Below, in pieces: positions 61,853 through 64,000 of a stretch of 64,000 nucleotides of DNA (its first letter is position 1; each line of letters opens with the position of its first letter). The translations under genes were made by a program, and so were the position numbers. The notes below the pieces were generated by a model. The model saw only the letters and a program-made list of their open reading frames with translations. It ran no database searches and was not told the origin of the DNA. The DNA is taken from the NCBI GenBank assembly GCA_943369295.1, contig CALRMU020000001.1, positions 124,001 through 188,000 on the forward strand, written 5' to 3'. This DNA is from JAKRSE01 sp943369295. GTDB taxonomy: Bacteria > Armatimonadota > Fimbriimonadia > Fimbriimonadales > Fimbriimonadaceae.

Positions 61853-62353
61853 ATGAATATTGATAGATGCAAAATCGGAATGAGCGCTCTGATCGTTGGA
61901 GTCTTGGTTCTTCCTGCACTTGTTCAGTCACAGCCAAAGGCCAAGCCTTCTTGGATCCTGCAGGTCTTGAACAAGTCGAAAGCTGAGGTCGACAAGGTTC
62001 TTGGCAAGCCCGTTGCCTACAACAAAGAAGATATGAGCGGAACTTACAAGCGTTCCGGATTCAAATCTATTGGCATCGCTTACTACGGCAAGGGTGGCAA
62101 GTCGCTTGTTGCAGAAGTCATTTTTGAAAAGTCACCCGCGACCTGGGCAGATGCGCTGAAGCAGGTTGGATTGAGTTCCGCCAAAGTCAAAGCCTCTCGA
62201 ACCCCCGCCAACAACGGATGGAACCTTAAGGCGGTCGCAGGAGTGCCGAAAGGTTGGGAAGTTTCGTTTATTGAGGCGAGTGAAGTTGACAACGGGGAGA
62301 GCACTGATTCCTTCCCGGCCCAGCTCTCCATTTACGGCCCTGGCGCTTCTTAG
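61853..62353 (+). CDS. Exported protein, unknown
   Basis: A 166-residue protein with a signal peptide (MNIDRCKIGMSALIVGVLVLPALVQS) and a mature domain with segments such as WILQVLNKSKAEVDKVLGKPVAYNKEDMSG, which recalls small lipoprotein-like domains that begin with a GKP turn (as in SmpA/OmlA-type folds), though the match is weak. The ATG at 61853 gives a proper signal peptide; the frame is open to 61808. It lies between the ubiE remnant and ubiE and ends at a strong hairpin. Confidence 0.6.
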   Translation: MNIDRCKIGMSALIVGVLVLPALVQSQPKAKPSWILQVLNKSKAEVDKVLGKPVAYNKEDMSGTYKRSGFKSIGIAYYGKGGKSLVAEVIFEKSPATWADALKQVGLSSAKVKASRTPANNGWNLKAVAGVPKGWEVSFIEASEVDNGESTDSFPAQLSIYGPGAS

Positions 62354-62359
62354 CCTCTC

Positions 62360-62390
62360 GCGGCTGGGTGGAGCAGTTCCACCCAGCCGC
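62360..62390 (+). terminator. Strong hairpin after the exported protein
   Basis: GCGGCTGGGTGGA (62360-62372) pairs with TCCACCCAGCCGC (62378-62390); no U-tract, so termination is likely but not certain. Confidence 0.6.
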
Positions 62391-62533
62391 TGCTCTGACA
62401 ATTCGAGCACCGATCCCGCTCTTTCATAAAAGGGGTTCGGAAGGGTGGTTTGACCGTCATTTCAGTCGTCGATCTTTAAGCCAATTGCCTGTCTCAAAGG
62501 GAAAATCACCTGCATTCTCCCCATCTTCTGCAA

Positions 62534-62562
62534 TTGGACCTCCCCCTAGCGGGCACTAAGTT
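62534..62562 (+). promoter_or_regulatory. Candidate ubiE promoter
   Basis: TTGGAC (62534-62539), 17 bases, TAAGTT (62557-62562), 59 bases before the ubiE ATG. TTGGAC is also present in the remnant copy at 61483-61488, but the -10-like box is not well kept there. A small hairpin (TTTCAC / GTGAAA) follows. Confidence 0.25.
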
Positions 62563-62621
62563 TCACTTTTTAGTGAAAGTTCGCAGGGTCGGCGGTATAA
62601 ACCGTAGCTAGAGACGCATCC

Positions 62622-63353
62622 ATGTCCACTCCCCAAGAGGCCCCCTGGCTGGCCGAAGGTGAGGCGAAAAGGGAAGCGGTTCGGTCTTTGTTCGCCGAAA
62701 TCGCTCCCAAGTACGACCTCCTCAACGGGCTTATGAGCTTTTCTCTTCACCGTTGGTGGAGAGAAGCAGCTGTTCGTGCCCTTGAGGTGAAAGAAGGCGG
62801 ACGCGTGCTGGACCTCTGCTGCGGCACGGGTGACTTTCTCATTCCCCTTCGAAGAGCAGTCGGACCTGAGGGCTATGTTGAAGGTCTTGATTTCTGCGCT
62901 CCCATGCTGGATGGCGCGGCCAAGAAGAAAGGCCACGAAGCAAGGCTGATTGAAGGCGACGCCTGCGATCTTCCTCAGCAAAGCAGTGATTTTGATTCGG
63001 CCACAATGGGTTGGGGGTTGAGAAACGTCCCCGACGCTGGTCTGGCTCTGAGAGAGGCTGCCCGAGTCTTGAAGCCAGGCGGAAGGCTGGCGATCCTGGA
63101 CATGGTCCGCCCCGTCACCCCCTGGGGGATGTTCGGAGCCTGGGTATTTAAAACCTTCGTTCCCCTTTTGGGCAAGATTTTCAGATTCGGCAAAGCCTAC
63201 ACCTACCTGCCGGAATCGACTGGTCGGTTCTTCACTCTCAAAGAACTGGCTCAGGCAATGGAGGCAGAAGGGTTTGTGATTACACGAACCAAGAACTTCA
63301 TGCTCGGCAACATTGGCTTGGTGGTGGGAGAAAAGATTGAGGCAGGCCAATGA
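62622..63353 (+). CDS. ubiE: Demethylmenaquinone/ubiquinone methyltransferase
   Basis: A 243-residue class I SAM-dependent methyltransferase of the UbiE/MenG type. KYDLLNGLMSFSLHRWWREAAV and VLDLCCGTGDFL (motif I), LDFCAPML, DATMGWGLRNV-like SATMGWGLRNVPDAGLALREAARVLKPGG and YTYLPESTGRF are diagnostic. It makes the final C-methylation in menaquinone synthesis. Its TGA overlaps the ATG of a polyprenyl synthase gene (ATGA), which fits a menaquinone pathway operon. Confidence 0.92.
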   Translation: MSTPQEAPWLAEGEAKREAVRSLFAEIAPKYDLLNGLMSFSLHRWWREAAVRALEVKEGGRVLDLCCGTGDFLIPLRRAVGPEGYVEGLDFCAPMLDGAAKKKGHEARLIEGDACDLPQQSSDFDSATMGWGLRNVPDAGLALREAARVLKPGGRLAILDMVRPVTPWGMFGAWVFKTFVPLLGKIFRFGKAYTYLPESTGRFFTLKELAQAMEAEGFVITRTKNFMLGNIGLVVGEKIEAGQ

Positions 63354-64000
63354 GTTCAGCACTTTTTGAAAAGGTTCAGGCCGAAGTAGCTCCCCAGGCT
63401 CTGGGCGACATGGTCATCTTTGCCCAATCGGTTGAGGCAGAACTCAATGCCCAGATGTGCAGTGCCATTCACTTGGTAGAGCAGATTGGCCTGCTGACCT
63501 TGGAAGGTGGCGGAAAGCGCCTTCGACCCCTCATGGCTGCCGCCGGGGCCAGAGCGGTGAATCCTAATGTTTCTTTAGATCGAGCTGTGAAGCTTGGCGC
63601 CTGTTTGGAGATGATCCACATGGCGACCCTGATTCACGACGATGTGATTGATGGAGCTGCCACAAGACGAGGCCGCCCCACTGCCGGAACAGTTCACGGA
63701 GGCACTGCCTCAATCCTCTCTGGAGACGTGCTCCTGGCTAAGGCAATGAAGATGCTGGCCGAAGATGGCGACCTCTCCATCATCCGCTTGGTCAGCCAGT
63801 CAGTTGTCGAAATGGCCGAGGGAGAAGTGAAGGAAGTTGAAGTCCGCAACGACTTCGATCTGTCTGAGGCAGAGCACATTTCCATCCTCCGCATGAAGAC
63901 AGCCGCATTCATCGAAGCCTGCTGCCGAACCGGAGCACGAATCGGAGGAGCGACGGAGGCTCAGGAAGAAGCTCTCGGGCAGTTTGGCCACCACCTTGGC
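63350..64000 (+). CDS. Polyprenyl diphosphate synthase (partial, runs off the window)
   Basis: 217 codons are visible of a trans-isoprenyl diphosphate synthase that continues beyond base 64000. GGGKRLRPLMAAA and the first aspartate-rich motif LIHDDVIDGAATRRG (D-D-x-x-D, binding Mg2+ and the allylic substrate) are present, and the GDVLLAKAMKML segment follows. Overlapping ubiE by four bases, it most likely builds the isoprenoid tail of menaquinone. The second DDxxD motif lies past the end. Confidence 0.93.
   Translation, partial: MSSALFEKVQAEVAPQALGDMVIFAQSVEAELNAQMCSAIHLVEQIGLLTLEGGGKRLRPLMAAAGARAVNPNVSLDRAVKLGACLEMIHMATLIHDDVIDGAATRRGRPTAGTVHGGTASILSGDVLLAKAMKMLAEDGDLSIIRLVSQSVVEMAEGEVKEVEVRNDFDLSEAEHISILRMKTAAFIEACCRTGARIGGATEAQEEALGQFGHHLG

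Overview
The window looks like a chromosomal piece of an Armatimonadota bacterium, most likely class Fimbriimonadia. The main clue is the pair of prepilin-like proteins (931-1815 and 51653-52537) with the N-terminal signature GFTLIELLVVIAII followed by AAILFPVFAQAK and a late H...DGH motif, a combination common in that phylum. Moderate GC, many GTG/TTG starts and many 1-8 base gene overlaps fit. The assignment is an inference; no rRNA is present. One RNA gene is seen, tRNA-Leu(GAG) on the minus strand at 9125-9210.

Layout. 0-2.7 kb: a PhyH-type oxygenase, a prepilin with a coupled lipoprotein, and CheW. 2.8-5.3 kb: a decayed RHS locus with two truncated core copies, an HExxH/Cys-rich C-terminal domain and an overlapping lipoprotein that could be its immunity protein. 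5.3-9.1 kb: DinB-like, HIT and family 4 uracil-DNA glycosylase genes, then AT-richer small membrane-protein ORFs, two of them broken. 9.1-17 kb: tRNA-Leu, a 651-aa orphan, an MBL hydrolase, a CBS/DUF21 protein, a DapA-family lyase and a beta-propeller/phosphoesterase. 17-23.1 kb: an ECF sigma factor, TPR-CHAT protease, small protein and secreted subtilase in one tightly spaced operon, divergent from a secreted Asp/Gly-repeat protein. This operon is the best candidate for an undescribed system.

23-36.4 kb: ThuA-like protein, orphan OmpR-type regulator coupled to a KOW/barrel-sandwich protein, fabI, a MerR-like regulator, then a minus-strand run of a GH78 enzyme, Nif3-like protein, PD-(D/E)XK nuclease, FAD oxidoreductase and a DUF6614-like protein. 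36.5-45.5 kb: GH4 glycosidase, CHAP amidase, M48 protease, FabH-like synthase and a phytase-like lipoprotein. The gaps here are full of paired hairpin repeats, tandem duplications, and duplicated 3' ends of the neighbouring genes (GH4 and fabH).

45.5-56.7 kb: an OGG-type glycosylase coupled to ligA, a GAF-GGDEF-HD-GYP protein, the second prepilin, a Gfo/Idh/MocA oxidoreductase, an S9 peptidase and a HAD-IIA phosphatase. 56.7-64 kb: two flotillin-like SPFH proteins with an NfeD-like protein, a winged-helix/nucleotidyltransferase pair with a palindromic operator (type IV toxin-antitoxin-like), a remnant of the ubiE 5' region, a secreted protein, and ubiE/menG overlapping a polyprenyl synthase gene cut by the window end; the last two suggest menaquinone synthesis.

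No transposase, integrase, CRISPR array or rRNA operon was found.
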